From the NCBI GenBank assembly GCA_004764695.1, contig SMSO01000016.1, positions 1 to 44,277 of the forward strand: DNA of 44,277 nucleotides. The letters run 5' to 3'. Below the pieces are notes generated by a model, which worked only from the letters and a program-made list of their open reading frames with translations, ran no database searches and was not told the DNA's origin. The DNA is from Schizochytrium sp. TIO01. Taxonomy: Eukaryota; Sar; Bigyra; Thraustochytrida; Thraustochytriidae. The translations under genes were made by a program, and so were the position numbers. Shown piece after piece: positions 18,040 to 28,691 of this stretch (its first letter is position 1; every line of letters begins with the position of its first letter).

Positions 18040-18828
18040 ATGACACAAAAACATCCTTTTCATCTTGTCGACCCTAGTCCTTGGCCAATGGTCGCTTCTA
18101 TTTCTGCTTTTATTACCACTACAGGTGGTGTTCTTTTTATGCATAACTATAACGGTGGAGGTAGCTTTCTATTCTTTGGATTCGTTATGCTATTGTACAC
18201 TATGTTTGTGTGGTGGCGTGATGTAGTTCGAGAAGGTACTTTTGAAGGGCAACACACTTCAATTGTACAATTGGGGCTTCGTTTTGGTATAATCTTGTTT
18301 ATTGTATCCGAAGCAATGCTTTTCTTTGCTTTCTTTTGGGCTTTCTTTTGGGCAAGTCTAGCACCTGTTCCTGAAATTGGTTCTGTATGGCCTCCTAAAG
18401 GTATTGAAACCCTTTCCGCTTGGGAAGTTCCTTTTTTGAACACTGTAATTCTTCTTAGTTCTGGTGCTTCTGTTACTTGGGCGCATCATGCTATTATTGC
18501 AGGTTATCGAAAAGAAGCAATTCTTTCTTTGTCTATTACTGTTGCTTTGGCGGTAGTTTTTACAGGGTTGCAATTGTTTGAATATAAAAATGCTCCATTT
18601 ACCATCGCAGATGGTATTTATGGAAGTACTTTTTATATGGCAACCGGTTTTCATGGTTTCCACGTATTCGTAGGAACTGTTTTTTTGACCGTATGCCTTT
18701 ATCGTGTATTTGCATATCACTTTACAAAACAACATCATTTTGGATTTGAAGCTGCTGCCTGGTATTGGCACTTTGTGGATGTTGTTTGGTTGTTTCTTTT
18801 TGTAAGTATTTATTGGTGGGGAAATTAA
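18040..18828 (+). CDS. cox3: Cytochrome c oxidase subunit III
   Basis: Core membrane subunit of complex IV that supports the proton pump but binds no redox metal. The 262-residue protein has seven spans. It opens [12 protein letters not shown], contains [41 protein letters not shown], and closes [21 protein letters not shown], all signature sequences. The length is that of typical Cox3. atp6 starts one base after the stop, so both are surely on one transcript. Confidence 0.98.
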   Translation: MTQKHPFHLVDPSPWPMVASISAFITTTGGVLFMHNYNGGGSFLFFGFVMLLYTMFVWWRDVVREGTFEGQHTSIVQLGLRFGIILFIVSEAMLFFAFFWAFFWASLAPVPEIGSVWPPKGIETLSAWEVPFLNTVILLSSGASVTWAHHAIIAGYRKEAILSLSITVALAVVFTGLQLFEYKNAPFTIADGIYGSTFYMATGFHGFHVFVGTVFLTVCLYRVFAYHFTKQHHFGFEAAAWYWHFVDVVWLFLFVSIYWWGN

Positions 18829-18829
18829 T

Positions 18830-19585
18830 ATGTTTTTTAGTCCTTTGGAACAGTTTGAAATTTATCCTATTTTGCCTTTGCGCATAGGAGCTTTTGATCT
18901 TTCATTTACAAACTCTAGCTTTTTTTTGCTTTTGATTTGTTTGGTATACGTTTTTTTTGTTAAATTGGTTTATTCTAATGGTAGTGGGTTCTTTATTCCA
19001 AATCGTTGGCAATTGTTGTTTGAAAATTTTTATTCTTTCAGTGCTGATATGGTAGAAGAAAATATGGGTGCTAAAGGTCAAACTTTTGTGCCTTTTATTT
19101 TTGGACTTTTTATGTTTTTGCTTTTGGCAAACACTTTTGGAATGGTTCCTTATAGCTTTACAGTTACTTCTCATTTGATTGTTACTTTTACTTTGTCTGC
19201 TTTGGTATGGGTAGGTAAACTATATGTAGGTATTAAACATCACGGTATTCGTATTTTGGGTGTTCTTTTGCCTGGAGGTATTCCTTTTGCAATGGTGCCT
19301 TTCTTCGTAGTTGTTGAACTTTTGAGTTTTTTTATTCCTCTAGCCGCATTGGGTATTCGACTTTTTGCAAACATGATGGCTGGTCACATTCTTATGAAAG
19401 TTATTGTAGGTTTTTGTTGGTCTATGCTATTGGCAGGAAATGTTTTTTTTCTAGCTCACTTTATTCCTATGGGAGTATTGTTTCTTTTGTTGTTTCTAGA
19501 AACTGCTGTTGCATTTATTCAGGCTTACGTATTTACTATGTTGACTTGTCTAATGACAGGTGATATGGTTCACGGAGGTCATTAA
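18830..19585 (+). CDS. atp6: ATP synthase F0 subunit a (ATP6)
   Basis: Subunit a forms the proton half-channels against the c-ring. The 251-residue protein has the essential arginine in AALGIRLFANMMAGH, with the partner helix FLETAVAFIQAYVFTMLTC near the C-terminus and NTFGMVPYSFTVTSHL in the middle. The 251-residue length is usual, with no long presequence. It follows cox3 with a one-base gap. A perfect hairpin (19591-19607) and trnN follow. Confidence 0.97.
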   Translation: MFFSPLEQFEIYPILPLRIGAFDLSFTNSSFFLLLICLVYVFFVKLVYSNGSGFFIPNRWQLLFENFYSFSADMVEENMGAKGQTFVPFIFGLFMFLLLANTFGMVPYSFTVTSHLIVTFTLSALVWVGKLYVGIKHHGIRILGVLLPGGIPFAMVPFFVVVELLSFFIPLAALGIRLFANMMAGHILMKVIVGFCWSMLLAGNVFFLAHFIPMGVLFLLLFLETAVAFIQAYVFTMLTCLMTGDMVHGGH

Positions 19586-19590
19586 TTATT

Positions 19591-19607
19591 ATGTAGGTTT
19601 ACTACAT
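19591..19607 (+). other. Intergenic hairpin abutting trnN
   Basis: ATGTAG-GTTTA-CTACAT is a perfect 6-bp stem with a 5-base loop. Its last base directly precedes the first base of trnN, and it begins five bases after the atp6 stop. Confidence 0.55.
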
Positions 19608-19679
19608 TCTCTAGTAGCTCAGGGGTAGAGCATTTGGCTGTTAACCAAATTGTCGTTGGTTCAAATCCAATCTAGGGAG
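19608..19679 (+). tRNA. trnN: tRNA-Asn(GUU)
   Basis: Acceptor TCTCTAG/CTAGGGA, anticodon stem TTTGG/CCAAA around CTGTTAA (GTT), T arm TTGG-TTCAAAT-CCAA, discriminator G. Confidence 0.95.
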
Positions 19680-19697
19680 TTTATTAAATTTTTATAT

Positions 19698-20471
19698 ATG
19701 CTTTTTACTTTGTTTGGTTATTGTGATGCTGCTACTCCATGGCAATTCGGATTTCAAGACCCTGCTACTCCTATCGCAGAAGGTATTATTCGATTTCATC
19801 ACGATTTGATGTTTATTATGGTTTTTGTTGTAGTTTTTGTTTTTTGGATGCTTACTCGTATCGTAATGCATTTCAACGTAAAAACCAACCCTAACCCTTC
19901 AGCTGTAGTTCACGGAACTACTATTGAAATTATTTGGACTTTGATTCCTGCAGTTCTTCTTATGATTATTGCAGTTCCTTCTTTTGCTCTTCTATACTCT
20001 GTAGATGAAGTAGTAGATCCCTCTGTTACTTTGAAAGTTATTGGGCATCAATGGTATTGGTCATACGAATACTCTGACTATGAAAATGAAGATGGAGAAA
20101 ATCTAGTTTTCGATTCTTACATGTTGCCTGATGATGAATTGTCTTTGGGAGATTTGCGAATGTTGGAAGTAGATAACCGTGTAGTATTGCCTGTTGATAC
20201 TCATGTTCGTCTTATTGTAACCAGTGCTGATGTGCTACATTCTTGGACTGTACCGTCTTTTGGAGTTAAAATGGATGCTTGCCCTGGTCGTCTTAACGAA
20301 GCTAGTTTGTTTATTCAACGTCCTGGTGTTTTTTATGGTCAATGTAGTGAAATTTGTGGTGTAAACCATGGATTTATGCCTATCGCAGTAGAAGCTTTGA
20401 AACTAGAAGATTACGTTTCTTGGGTAGCTGCTAAACTAGAAGACGCTTTATTTTTAGTATATGTATCTTAG
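19698..20471 (+). CDS. cox2: Cytochrome c oxidase subunit II
   Basis: Cox2 carries the CuA centre that accepts electrons from cytochrome c. Two N-terminal membrane helices are followed by the cupredoxin domain with [14 protein letters not shown], the [14 protein letters not shown] segment and the CuA ligands in [17 protein letters not shown]. It starts at ATG 19698; the frame upstream lies in trnN. The tail after AAKLEDA uses TTA twice (20448, 20454) and overlaps tatA by 11 bases. One T fewer at 20447-20449 would stop the gene at TAG before tatA. The main body (257 residues as read) is normal length. Confidence 0.97.
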   Translation: MLFTLFGYCDAATPWQFGFQDPATPIAEGIIRFHHDLMFIMVFVVVFVFWMLTRIVMHFNVKTNPNPSAVVHGTTIEIIWTLIPAVLLMIIAVPSFALLYSVDEVVDPSVTLKVIGHQWYWSYEYSDYENEDGENLVFDSYMLPDDELSLGDLRMLEVDNRVVLPVDTHVRLIVTSADVLHSWTVPSFGVKMDACPGRLNEASLFIQRPGVFYGQCSEICGVNHGFMPIAVEALKLEDYVSWVAAKLEDALFLVYVS

Positions 20472-20604
20472 CTTTTTTCAAATTTGTTTTGTTGTACTTA
20501 TCGCTTTTTTGCTTTTTGGTAATTCTAATAATCTTATTAAAACATTTAAAAAGAATATTAAAAATATTCAAAAAGAATTTCAAAAAAAAGAATTACAACA
20601 TTTC

Positions 20605-20625
<21 letters not shown>
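20461..20625 (+). CDS. tatA: Sec-independent (Tat) translocase subunit TatA, 54 residues
   Basis: TatA forms the pore-like assembly that works with TatC. The small frame has the family layout: one N-terminal membrane helix ([16 protein letters not shown]), the FG hinge, then an amphipathic basic helix ([21 protein letters not shown]). It is easily missed because of its size and overlaps: 11 bases with the annotated cox2 end and 21 bases with trnW at its own 3' end. With tatC at 5817 it completes a minimal Tat system. Identification rests on length, hinge and charge pattern rather than strong sequence identity. Confidence 0.7.
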
Positions 20626-22200
<1,575 letters not shown>

Positions 22201-22201
22201 A

Positions 22202-22221
22202 TTAAAAGCTTTTAGCTTTAA
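22202..22221 (+). other. Intergenic hairpin between cox1 and nad4
   Basis: AAAGCT-TTT-AGCTTT forms a 6-bp stem flanked by further A-T pairing. It occupies most of the 27-base gap, one of the few junctions between large genes with neither a tRNA nor a tRNA-like element. Confidence 0.45.
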
Positions 22222-22227
22222 AAAATT

Positions 22228-23706
22228 ATGTCATTTCTTTATATTTCTTACCTTATTGGTATTCCCGCTTTTATCGGTAGTTTTCTTTTGATTTTTCCAC
22301 TATCAAATAAAGTATCAAAGCAACTTGCTTTGGGAGCATCACTTATTAGTTTTTATATTTCTATTCTAATGTGGGTGTTTTTTGATAATAACAACGGTGC
22401 GTTTCAATTCGTAGAAACTTATAATTGGTTTAGTTCATCCAATCTAGCTATTACCTTTGGAGTCGATGGAATTTCTTTGTTCTTTATTCTATTGACAGCT
22501 TTTCTAATTCCTATTTGTCTTCTATCTTCTTGGTCGTCTGTAAAAACAAAAAATCATCTTTTTACTGATCGTCATTATTTTGCTCTTTTTCTTTTGATAG
22601 AAAGTATGATTTTTATCGTATTTACTTCACTAGATTTGATCGTTTTTTATACTTTTTTTGAAGCCGTTTTGATGCCTATGTTTTTTATTATCGGTGTTTG
22701 GGGTTCCCGTGAACGTAAAATTCGTGCATCTTATCTATTTTTTATGTACACTCTTTTTGGTTCTCTATTTATATTGCTTGCTATCGTATTCATCTATATA
22801 GAATGCGGTAGTACTCATTATTTGATGCTTTTGGAAACTAGTTTTAGTCCTGAACGTCAAAAAATTTTGTGGCTAGCTTTCTTTTTCTCATTCGCTGTTA
22901 AAGTGCCTATGTTGCCTGTACATTTGTGGTTGCCTGAAGCGCACGTAGAAGCACCTACTGCGGGTTCTGTTCTACTAGCTGGAGTGCTTTTGAAATTGGG
23001 TACTTACGGTATAATCCGTTATTCTTTGCCATTGTTTCCATTGGCTAGTTTTTATTTTCGTCCTTTTGTATTTACTTTGGCATCTTTGGCAGTTGTTTAT
23101 TCTTCAATAACCGCTATTCGTCAAAGTGATATAAAACGTGTGATTGCTTACGCTTCAGTTGCTCACATAAATATAACTGTAATTGGCTTGTTTAGTTTTA
23201 ATTTGGTAGGTGTTGAAGGTGCTATTTTTCAAATGCTATCACACGGTGTTGTTTCAGGAGCTTTGTTTTTGTGTGTAGGTGTATTGTATGATCGTCATCA
23301 TAGCCGATTGATTAAATATTATGGCGGACTTGTGCATACTATGCCTCTTTTTGTAATTCTATTTCTTGTATTTACTATAGCAAATATTGCATTGCCAGGT
23401 ACTTCCAGTTTTGTTGGAGAGTTCCTTATCTTGTTTGGTACTTTTTATGCTAATTCATTCGTAGCTTTTGTAGCCGCGACTAGTATGATTTTGGGAAGTG
23501 CGTATTCTCTATGGCTTTTTAATCGTCTGTGTTACGGTAACCTCAAATTGCAATACATTCAAGTTTCTTTTGATATTACAAAACAAGAATTTTGGGTGTT
23601 TATGCCATTGTTGTTTCTTACTATCTTTGGGGGTATCTTTCCCGGTATTTTTTTGGATCCTCTACATACTAGCTGTAGCGTTTTGCTTTCAGTTTTTTAT
23701 TTATAA
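22228..23706 (+). CDS. nad4: NADH dehydrogenase subunit 4
   Basis: Antiporter-like proton-pumping subunit of complex I. The 492-residue protein has about 14 spans. It carries FYTFFEAVLMPMFFIIGVWG with the essential glutamate, FFFSFAVKVPMLPVHLWLPEAHVEAPTAGSVLLAG with lysine and broken helix, SDIKRVIAYASVAHIN, and FVGEFLILFG. Length is normal. The final codon is TTA directly before TAA. nad11 begins three bases after the stop, starting a chain of tightly linked complex I genes (nad4-nad11-nad1-nad4L). Confidence 0.98.
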   Translation: MSFLYISYLIGIPAFIGSFLLIFPLSNKVSKQLALGASLISFYISILMWVFFDNNNGAFQFVETYNWFSSSNLAITFGVDGISLFFILLTAFLIPICLLSSWSSVKTKNHLFTDRHYFALFLLIESMIFIVFTSLDLIVFYTFFEAVLMPMFFIIGVWGSRERKIRASYLFFMYTLFGSLFILLAIVFIYIECGSTHYLMLLETSFSPERQKILWLAFFFSFAVKVPMLPVHLWLPEAHVEAPTAGSVLLAGVLLKLGTYGIIRYSLPLFPLASFYFRPFVFTLASLAVVYSSITAIRQSDIKRVIAYASVAHINITVIGLFSFNLVGVEGAIFQMLSHGVVSGALFLCVGVLYDRHHSRLIKYYGGLVHTMPLFVILFLVFTIANIALPGTSSFVGEFLILFGTFYANSFVAFVAATSMILGSAYSLWLFNRLCYGNLKLQYIQVSFDITKQEFWVFMPLLFLTIFGGIFPGIFLDPLHTSCSVLLSVFYL

Positions 23707-23709
23707 AAT

Positions 23710-24342
23710 ATGATTTCTCTATATATTAACAATTCTAAAGTACTTGTACAGAAAAATTCAACCGTATTTCAAGCTTGTGCAAAAGTCGGTGTTGTAATTC
23801 CTCGTTTTTGTTTTCATGAACGTTTGCTTATCGCAGGTAATTGCCGTATATGTTTGGTGGAAATCGAAAAATTTCCTAAACCTGTAGCTTCGTGTGCAAT
23901 GCCCGTAAGTGAAAATATAAAAATTTTTACTGATACTCCATTGGTAAAAAAAGCACGTGAAGCTGTAATAGAGTTTTTGTTGATTAATCATCCTCTGGAT
24001 TGTCCTATTTGTGATCAAGGGGGTGAATGTGATTTGCAAAATCAATCTTTTCATTATGGAACTAATTCTTCTCGTTTTTTTTCAAAAAAACGTAGTGTGG
24101 TTGATAAGAATGTAGGTCCTTTTATTTCTATAATTATAACCAGGTGTATCCATTGTACTCGTTGTGTTCGTTTTCTAAATGAAGTTGCTGGTTATTCTTT
24201 TTTTGGTATAACCGGTCGTGGATATGCCTCTGAAATTGGTACTTTTGTCCAAAAATCTCTTAAATCAAAACTTTCCGGTAATATTATTGATCTATGTCCT
24301 GTTGGTTTTATTTCTATTAAAAAATACAATGTTTTATATTGA
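23710..24342 (+). CDS. nad11: NADH dehydrogenase subunit 11, N-terminal Fe-S domain only
   Basis: Nad11 (75-kDa/NuoG) carries Fe-S clusters of the complex I matrix arm. This 210-residue protein has only the N-terminal part: the 2Fe-2S ferredoxin fold with [20 protein letters not shown] and SCAMPV, the HxxxCxxCxxxxxC cluster in [14 protein letters not shown], and [11 protein letters not shown] with DLCPVGF for the next 4Fe-4S centre. The molybdopterin-oxidoreductase-like domain (about 450 residues more in bacteria) is absent from the window. As I recall, brown algae keep a similarly short gene in the mitochondrion. It overlaps nad1 by 14 bases. Confidence 0.95.
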   Translation: MISLYINNSKVLVQKNSTVFQACAKVGVVIPRFCFHERLLIAGNCRICLVEIEKFPKPVASCAMPVSENIKIFTDTPLVKKAREAVIEFLLINHPLDCPICDQGGECDLQNQSFHYGTNSSRFFSKKRSVVDKNVGPFISIIITRCIHCTRCVRFLNEVAGYSFFGITGRGYASEIGTFVQKSLKSKLSGNIIDLCPVGFISIKKYNVLY

Positions 24343-25333
24343 AAGTGTACTTAAAGTTTTGGGTATCGTAGTTCCTTTGCTAGTAGGTATTGCATTGTTT
24401 ACTGTGGCTGAGCGAAAAGTTTTGAGTAGTATTCAACGTAGGCGAGGTCCAAATATTATTGGAGCTTTCGGATTGTTGCAAGCCTTTGCAGATGGTCTTA
24501 AACTATTGTTGAAAGAAACTGTTTTGCCAAGTAGTTCAAACAAAGCTTTGTTTGTAATTGCTCCAATAATTACTTTTTTCTTGAGTCTTATAGGTTGGGC
24601 AGTTATTCCCGTAAATGAAACTTATGTGTTTGCTGATCTAAATGTAGGTGTTTTGTATATCTTTGCAATTTCGTCTCTAGGAGTTTACGGTATTATTATT
24701 TCTGGTTGGGCAAGTAACTCAAAATACGCTTTTTTGGGTGCCCTTCGTTCTGCTGCCCAAATAGTTTCCTATGAAATTTCAATAGGTTTTATTATAATAA
24801 ACGTTATTCTTTGTGCAAATTCTCTAAACCTTACTCAAATTGTTTTGGCTCAAGAAGCTATTTGGTATTGTGTGCCTTTGCTACCTATATTTATTTTGTT
24901 TTTTGTTTCATGTTTGGCTGAAACAAATCGTCACCCTTTTGATTTGCCTGAAGCTGAAGCTGAACTTGTTTCCGGGTATAATGTTGAATATTCTGCTATG
25001 GGTTTTGCATTGTTCTTTTTGGGTGAATATGGTAATATAATTTTGATAAGTTCTCTAAATGTTATTCTATTTATAGGAGGATGGCTATTTCCATTGCAAA
25101 TTTTTGAAGGTTGTTTTTGTTTTGCTATTAAAACATTCTTTTTTATTAGTTTGTTTATTTGGGTCCGTGCCGCATATCCTCGTTATCGTTATGATCAACT
25201 AATACGCCTTGGATGGAAAGTATTTCTTCCTTTGTCTATAAGTTGGACTATTTTGACTGCAAGTATTCTATTGAGTTTTAATTGGTATATTTCTTTACAT
25301 GTTTTTGGATATCTTTTATTTTATTTTTGTTAG
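24329..25333 (+). CDS. nad1: NADH dehydrogenase subunit 1
   Basis: Membrane subunit of complex I at the quinone channel. The 334-residue protein carries [96 protein letters not shown] and [18 protein letters not shown]. The ATG at 24329 is chosen because it yields the normal N-terminus; in-frame ATGs further upstream lie inside nad11. The tail contains TTA at 25295 and 25316 and overlaps nad4L by 35 bases, but I saw no single-base change that would end it earlier. Confidence 0.97.
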   Translation: MFYIESVLKVLGIVVPLLVGIALFTVAERKVLSSIQRRRGPNIIGAFGLLQAFADGLKLLLKETVLPSSSNKALFVIAPIITFFLSLIGWAVIPVNETYVFADLNVGVLYIFAISSLGVYGIIISGWASNSKYAFLGALRSAAQIVSYEISIGFIIINVILCANSLNLTQIVLAQEAIWYCVPLLPIFILFFVSCLAETNRHPFDLPEAEAELVSGYNVEYSAMGFALFFLGEYGNIILISSLNVILFIGGWLFPLQIFEGCFCFAIKTFFFISLFIWVRAAYPRYRYDQLIRLGWKVFLPLSISWTILTASILLSFNWYISLHVFGYLLFYFC

Positions 25334-25607
25334 TTTTTGTTTGTTTTTTATTGGAGTATGTGGTATTGTTCTAAACAGGAAAAGTATTTTGATTATCTTG
25401 ATATCAATTGAAATTATGTTGCTAGCTGTAAATCTTCAATTTTTGTTTTTTTCTGTTTATTTGGATGATCTTTATGGCCAAGTATTTTCACTATTTGTTC
25501 TTACTGTTGCAGCGGCAGAATCCGCGATTGGTTTGGCTATTTTGGTTTGTTATTTTAAAGTTCATACTAGTGTAGAAATAAAAACAGTTAATTTGCTTCA
25601 AGGATGA
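25299..25607 (+). CDS. nad4L: NADH dehydrogenase subunit 4L
   Basis: Small three-helix membrane subunit of complex I (NuoK). The 102-residue protein has [27 protein letters not shown] with the conserved glutamate of helix 2, then [32 protein letters not shown] with the second glutamate. Both size and sequence are typical. The start lies 35 bases inside the nad1 3' end. It ends in TGA five bases before trnI. Confidence 0.97.
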   Translation: MFLDIFYFIFVSFCLFFIGVCGIVLNRKSILIILISIEIMLLAVNLQFLFFSVYLDDLYGQVFSLFVLTVAAAESAIGLAILVCYFKVHTSVEIKTVNLLQG

Positions 25608-25612
25608 AGCAT

Positions 25613-25685
25613 GGGCGTGTAGCTTAGTGGTTAAAGCTTTCGGTTGATAATCGAAAGACCAAAGGTTCAAATCCTTTTACGCCTA
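25613..25685 (+). tRNA. trnI: tRNA-Ile(GAU)
   Basis: Acceptor GGGCGTG/TACGCCT, anticodon stem TTCGG/TCGAA around TTGATAA (GAT), T arm AAGG-TTCAAAT-CCTT, discriminator A. It reads AUU/AUC; AUA codons, which are used here, need a different tRNA. Confidence 0.94.
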
Positions 25686-25695
25686 TCCCTTTATA

Positions 25696-25769
25696 AGGCA
25701 GTTAGCTCAATAGGTTAGAGCATTTCGTTTACACCGAAGAGGTTGGCGGTTCAAGTCCGCTGCTGCCTA
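25696..25769 (+). tRNA. trnV: tRNA-Val(UAC)
   Basis: Acceptor AGGCAGT/GCTGCCT, D arm GCTCAATAGGTTAGAGC, anticodon stem TTTCG/CGAAG around TTTACAC (TAC), T arm GGCGG-TTCAAGT-CCGCT. Confidence 0.95.
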
Positions 25770-25780
25770 AATTTTATTAT

Positions 25781-26374
25781 ATGTTTACTTTCTATAAATG
25801 GATTAGCTCAGTTCTTGCAAACGTGCTAAATGGTAGTTTCTTTATAAATGATCATATCACTTTGGTCGTTAAAAAAGAATCTCTAATTGATGTAATACGT
25901 TTTCTAAAAAGTAATTCACATTGCCAGTTTATTGTTTTGAGTGATATCGCAGGGGTAGATTACCCTTTTCGAGCAAATCGCTTTGAAGTAGTTTATCAAC
26001 TGCTATCTATTAGGTATAACTGTCGAATTACTGTTAAAGTAAATCTTGCTTCAGAAGAAGCAGTACCTTCTATTACATCTATTCATGAATCCGCGAATTG
26101 GTATGAGCGAGAAGCATTTGATCTTTTTGGAATCTTTTTCTCAAATCACCCTGATCTTCGTCGTATTCTAACTGACTACGGTTTTGAAGGGCATCCTATG
26201 CGTAAAGATTTTCCTCTAACTGGATTTCATGAATTGCGTTACGATATTGAAAAAAAACGAGTTGTTTGTGAACCACTTGAACTTTCTCAAGAATTCCGTA
26301 ATTATACTTTTAATTCTTCTTCTCAGCTTACTAAGCCTGTTATTTCTTTATTTTTAAATGAAACGTTGGACTAA
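25781..26374 (+). CDS. nad9: NADH dehydrogenase subunit 9 (complex I 30-kDa subunit)
   Basis: Matrix-arm partner of Nad7 (NuoC). The 197-residue protein has the 30-kDa signature [18 protein letters not shown] followed by [24 protein letters not shown] and a normal C-terminal region. The annotated end overlaps cob by 17 bases. Its last codons include TTA at 26348 and 26354. One T fewer in 26347-26349 would give TAA immediately before the cob ATG, removing the overlap and the rare codons. Confidence 0.96.
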   Translation: MFTFYKWISSVLANVLNGSFFINDHITLVVKKESLIDVIRFLKSNSHCQFIVLSDIAGVDYPFRANRFEVVYQLLSIRYNCRITVKVNLASEEAVPSITSIHESANWYEREAFDLFGIFFSNHPDLRRILTDYGFEGHPMRKDFPLTGFHELRYDIEKKRVVCEPLELSQEFRNYTFNSSSQLTKPVISLFLNETLD

Positions 26375-27506
26375 ACAGCCTATTCTGGCTATTATCAATA
26401 ATCATATCGTTGACTACCCTACTCCTATCAATATTAGTTATATGTGGGGATTCGGATCTTTGTCAGGGCTTATGTTGGTTGTTCAAATTCTTACTGGTGT
26501 TTTTCTTGCTATGCATTATACTCCTCATGTAGATCTCGCTTTTAGTAGTGTAGAACATATTATGCGTGATGTAAATAATGGTTGGCTTCTTCGTTACCTT
26601 CATGCAAATGGAGCAAGTTTCTTTTTTATTGTTGTTTACATTCACATGTTTCGTGGTCTATACTATGGATCATATGCGCATCCTCGTGAATTGCTATGGT
26701 GTTCTGGAGTAGTTATTTTTATTTTGATGATGGCTACTGCTTTTATTGGATATGTTCTTCCTTGGGGTCAAATGTCTTTTTGGGGAGCTACCGTTATTAC
26801 TAATCTTATTTCTGCTATTCCTGCTGTAGGTGAATCTGTGGTTAATTGGGTTTGGGGAGGTTTTTCAGTAGATAATCCTACTCTAAATCGTTTCTTTAGT
26901 TTGCACTATATTTTGCCTTTTGTTATTGCAGCTTTGGCATTGGTTCACTTGGTACTTTTGCACCAAGATGGATCAAACAACCCTTTGGGAGTAGATTCAA
27001 AATCTGATACCATTAGTTTTTATCCTTATTTTTATGTTAAAGATCTATTTGGGTTGATTCTTTTGTTTATTGTTTACTCTTATTTTGTGTTTTTTGCTCC
27101 AAATGTTTTGGGTCACAGTGATAACTATATTATGGCAAATCCTATGGTTACTCCTGCACACATTGTTCCTGAATGGTACTTTTTGCCATTCTATGCTATT
27201 TTGCGTTCTATTCCTCACAAATTGGGTGGTGTTATTGCTATGTTTGGTGCTATCGTTTGTTTGATGGCTTTGCCATTCATTAACACTTCAGAAGTTCGTT
27301 CATCTGTATTTCGTCCTATTTTCCGAAAATTTTTTTGGTTGTTTGTTGTTGATTGTATGATTTTGGGTTGGATTGGTCAAAATGTAGTTGAATATCCTTA
27401 TGTAGAAATTGGGCAAGTTTGTACTGTTTTCTACTTCTTCTTTTTGCTAGTTCTAATTCCTCTTTTGGGTCGTTTTGAAAGTATGCTAATGCGAGCATCA
27501 CTTTAA
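26358..27506 (+). CDS. cob: Cytochrome b
   Basis: Central subunit of complex III with hemes bL and bH. The 382-residue protein starts [23 protein letters not shown]. It carries the heme-ligating histidines in [12 protein letters not shown] and [20 protein letters not shown] on helix B and in the [20 protein letters not shown] helix, the [20 protein letters not shown] segment, and the Qo-site PEWYFLP motif followed by [13 protein letters not shown]. No intron and normal length. Confidence 0.99.
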   Translation: MKRWTKQPILAIINNHIVDYPTPINISYMWGFGSLSGLMLVVQILTGVFLAMHYTPHVDLAFSSVEHIMRDVNNGWLLRYLHANGASFFFIVVYIHMFRGLYYGSYAHPRELLWCSGVVIFILMMATAFIGYVLPWGQMSFWGATVITNLISAIPAVGESVVNWVWGGFSVDNPTLNRFFSLHYILPFVIAALALVHLVLLHQDGSNNPLGVDSKSDTISFYPYFYVKDLFGLILLFIVYSYFVFFAPNVLGHSDNYIMANPMVTPAHIVPEWYFLPFYAILRSIPHKLGGVIAMFGAIVCLMALPFINTSEVRSSVFRPIFRKFFWLFVVDCMILGWIGQNVVEYPYVEIGQVCTVFYFFFLLVLIPLLGRFESMLMRASL

Positions 27507-27514
27507 AACGTTTT

Positions 27515-27588
27515 GGCGGTATAGCTCAGTTGGTTAGAGCATGGGAATCATAATCCTGGGGTTGCAAGTTCAAATCTTGCTATCGCTA
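27515..27588 (+). tRNA. trnM: tRNA with CAU anticodon (elongator Met, or Ile2)
   Basis: Acceptor GGCGGTA/TATCGCT is fully paired, so it is not the initiator. D arm GCTCAGTTGGTTAGAGC, anticodon loop ATCATAA (CAT), T arm GCAAG-TTCAAAT-CTTGC. Only two CAU tRNAs are present, so either elongator Met or the lysidine-type Ile(CAU) for AUA is not separately encoded. I cannot tell from sequence alone which this is; Met is the default. Confidence 0.85.
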
Positions 27589-27594
27589 AATTTT

Positions 27595-27668
27595 CGGGGT
27601 GTAACGCAGTTGGTTAGCGTGTTAGTTTTGGGAACTAAAAGTCGTATGTTCAAGTCATACCTCCCCGA
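27595..27668 (+). tRNA. trnP: tRNA-Pro(UGG)
   Basis: Acceptor CGGGGTG/CTCCCCG (one T-T pair), anticodon stem TTAGT/ACTAA around TTTGGGA (TGG), T arm GTATG-TTCAAGT-CATAC, discriminator A. Confidence 0.94.
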
Positions 27669-27680
27669 TCTTTATTTTAA

Positions 27681-28289
27681 ATGCTTTCCTTTCTTTTTTA
27701 TATTTTTAGCTCTATTTTGCTAATTTCTAGTTTGTTTGTTATTATAACAACTAACCCTGTTTATTCGGTATTTTATCTTATTCTTGGTTTTTGTAATGCA
27801 TCCGCAATCCTTTTGTTGTTTGAGCTAGAATTTCTTGGTTTTTTGCTTTTGATTGTTTACGTAGGTGCTATCGCAGTACTTTTTCTTTTTGTTGTTATAA
27901 TGTTGAATGTTGCAGTTTCTCGAGAACATTCTTCAAATTTTTTTGGTTATCTGTTTTTTGCTGTCATTTTTTGTAGTTTTTTTGTAATAACCCAAAATTT
28001 TTCATATAATACAAGTCTTTTTTTTCAACAATCATATTTTTCTTGGTTTTCTTCATACGATTCATCCCAAAACGTATTGCTTATAGCAAACGTTTTGTAT
28101 TCTTATTATTTTGTACCTTTTTTGCTAGCCGGGTTTGTTTTGCTAATTGCCATGGTAGGTGCTATCGTTTTGACACTAAATCCAACCCTATTTTATAATA
28201 GCCAATCTTTGATTTTTAAAAAACAAAAAGTTTATCAACAACTTTCGCGCCAATCAAATAAAGCTGTTTTTTTGTTTAAACGTAATTAA
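27681..28289 (+). CDS. nad6: NADH dehydrogenase subunit 6
   Basis: Membrane subunit NuoJ of complex I. The 202-residue protein has five spans. The conserved helix 3 reads LEFLGFLLLIVYVGAIAVLFLFVVIMLNV, including the pi-bulge region; earlier comes NPVYSVFYLILGFCNASAILLL. The C-terminal extension after LTLNPTLF is basic. Its TAA shares one base with the rps7 ATG, the TAATG arrangement also seen at rpl14/rpl5. Confidence 0.96.
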   Translation: MLSFLFYIFSSILLISSLFVIITTNPVYSVFYLILGFCNASAILLLFELEFLGFLLLIVYVGAIAVLFLFVVIMLNVAVSREHSSNFFGYLFFAVIFCSFFVITQNFSYNTSLFFQQSYFSWFSSYDSSQNVLLIANVLYSYYFVPFLLAGFVLLIAMVGAIVLTLNPTLFYNSQSLIFKKQKVYQQLSRQSNKAVFLFKRN

Positions 28290-28684
28290 TGTTCTTTTCT
28301 AAACTAAATTCATTTATTATAAATAAAGGTACTCGTAAAGTGGCAAAAAAAAATCTTGCTAAAACATGCTTGCTTTTTTTGAAAAGTTCAGTTTCAAATT
28401 CTGAAAAACTTATTAGTTTTTCTAGTTTTATGAAAAAAAGTTTTGATAAAGCCTCTTTGCCGCTAGCTCAAAAAAGGCTTCTTCATAAACGTAATGCAGT
28501 TGTTATTATACCCCTTTCAAAATCAAAACAAATGTTGAAAAGTATATCTTCTTTTGTTCGTTCTGCCCAAAAAGCTTCTTTTTCTCAAGTATTTTTTAAA
28601 GAAATTATATCTAGTCAATCAAATCAAGGGAGTGTATTTATAAAAAAAATTACTTCTTTGAAATCTATTGAAAAAGCTCGTTAA
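28289..28684 (+). CDS. rps7: Small-subunit ribosomal protein uS7
   Basis: uS7 organises the small-subunit head near the E site. At 131 residues it is shorter than bacterial S7 (about 156). Visible family features are FIINKGTRKVAKKNLAKTCLLFL (the first helix pair) and, at the C-terminus, the SSFVRSAQKASFSQVFFKEIISS helix with GSVFIKKITSLKSIEKAR, matching the kkRE-HKMAEANKA end of S7. The position just before rps12 is the reverse of the bacterial str operon order (rps12-rps7). Confidence 0.85.
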   Translation: MFFSKLNSFIINKGTRKVAKKNLAKTCLLFLKSSVSNSEKLISFSSFMKKSFDKASLPLAQKRLLHKRNAVVIIPLSKSKQMLKSISSFVRSAQKASFSQVFFKEIISSQSNQGSVFIKKITSLKSIEKAR

Positions 28685-28691
28685 TAAATAA

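Noticed and set aside
18147-18771. Minus-strand ORFs opposite cox3 and other genes
   Set aside because: Shadow frames of conserved + strand genes, with no similarity to known proteins.
24218-24328. Longer nad1 start with 37 extra residues
   Set aside because: The added part is out-of-frame nad11 sequence. The ATG at 24329 gives the family-typical N-terminus.
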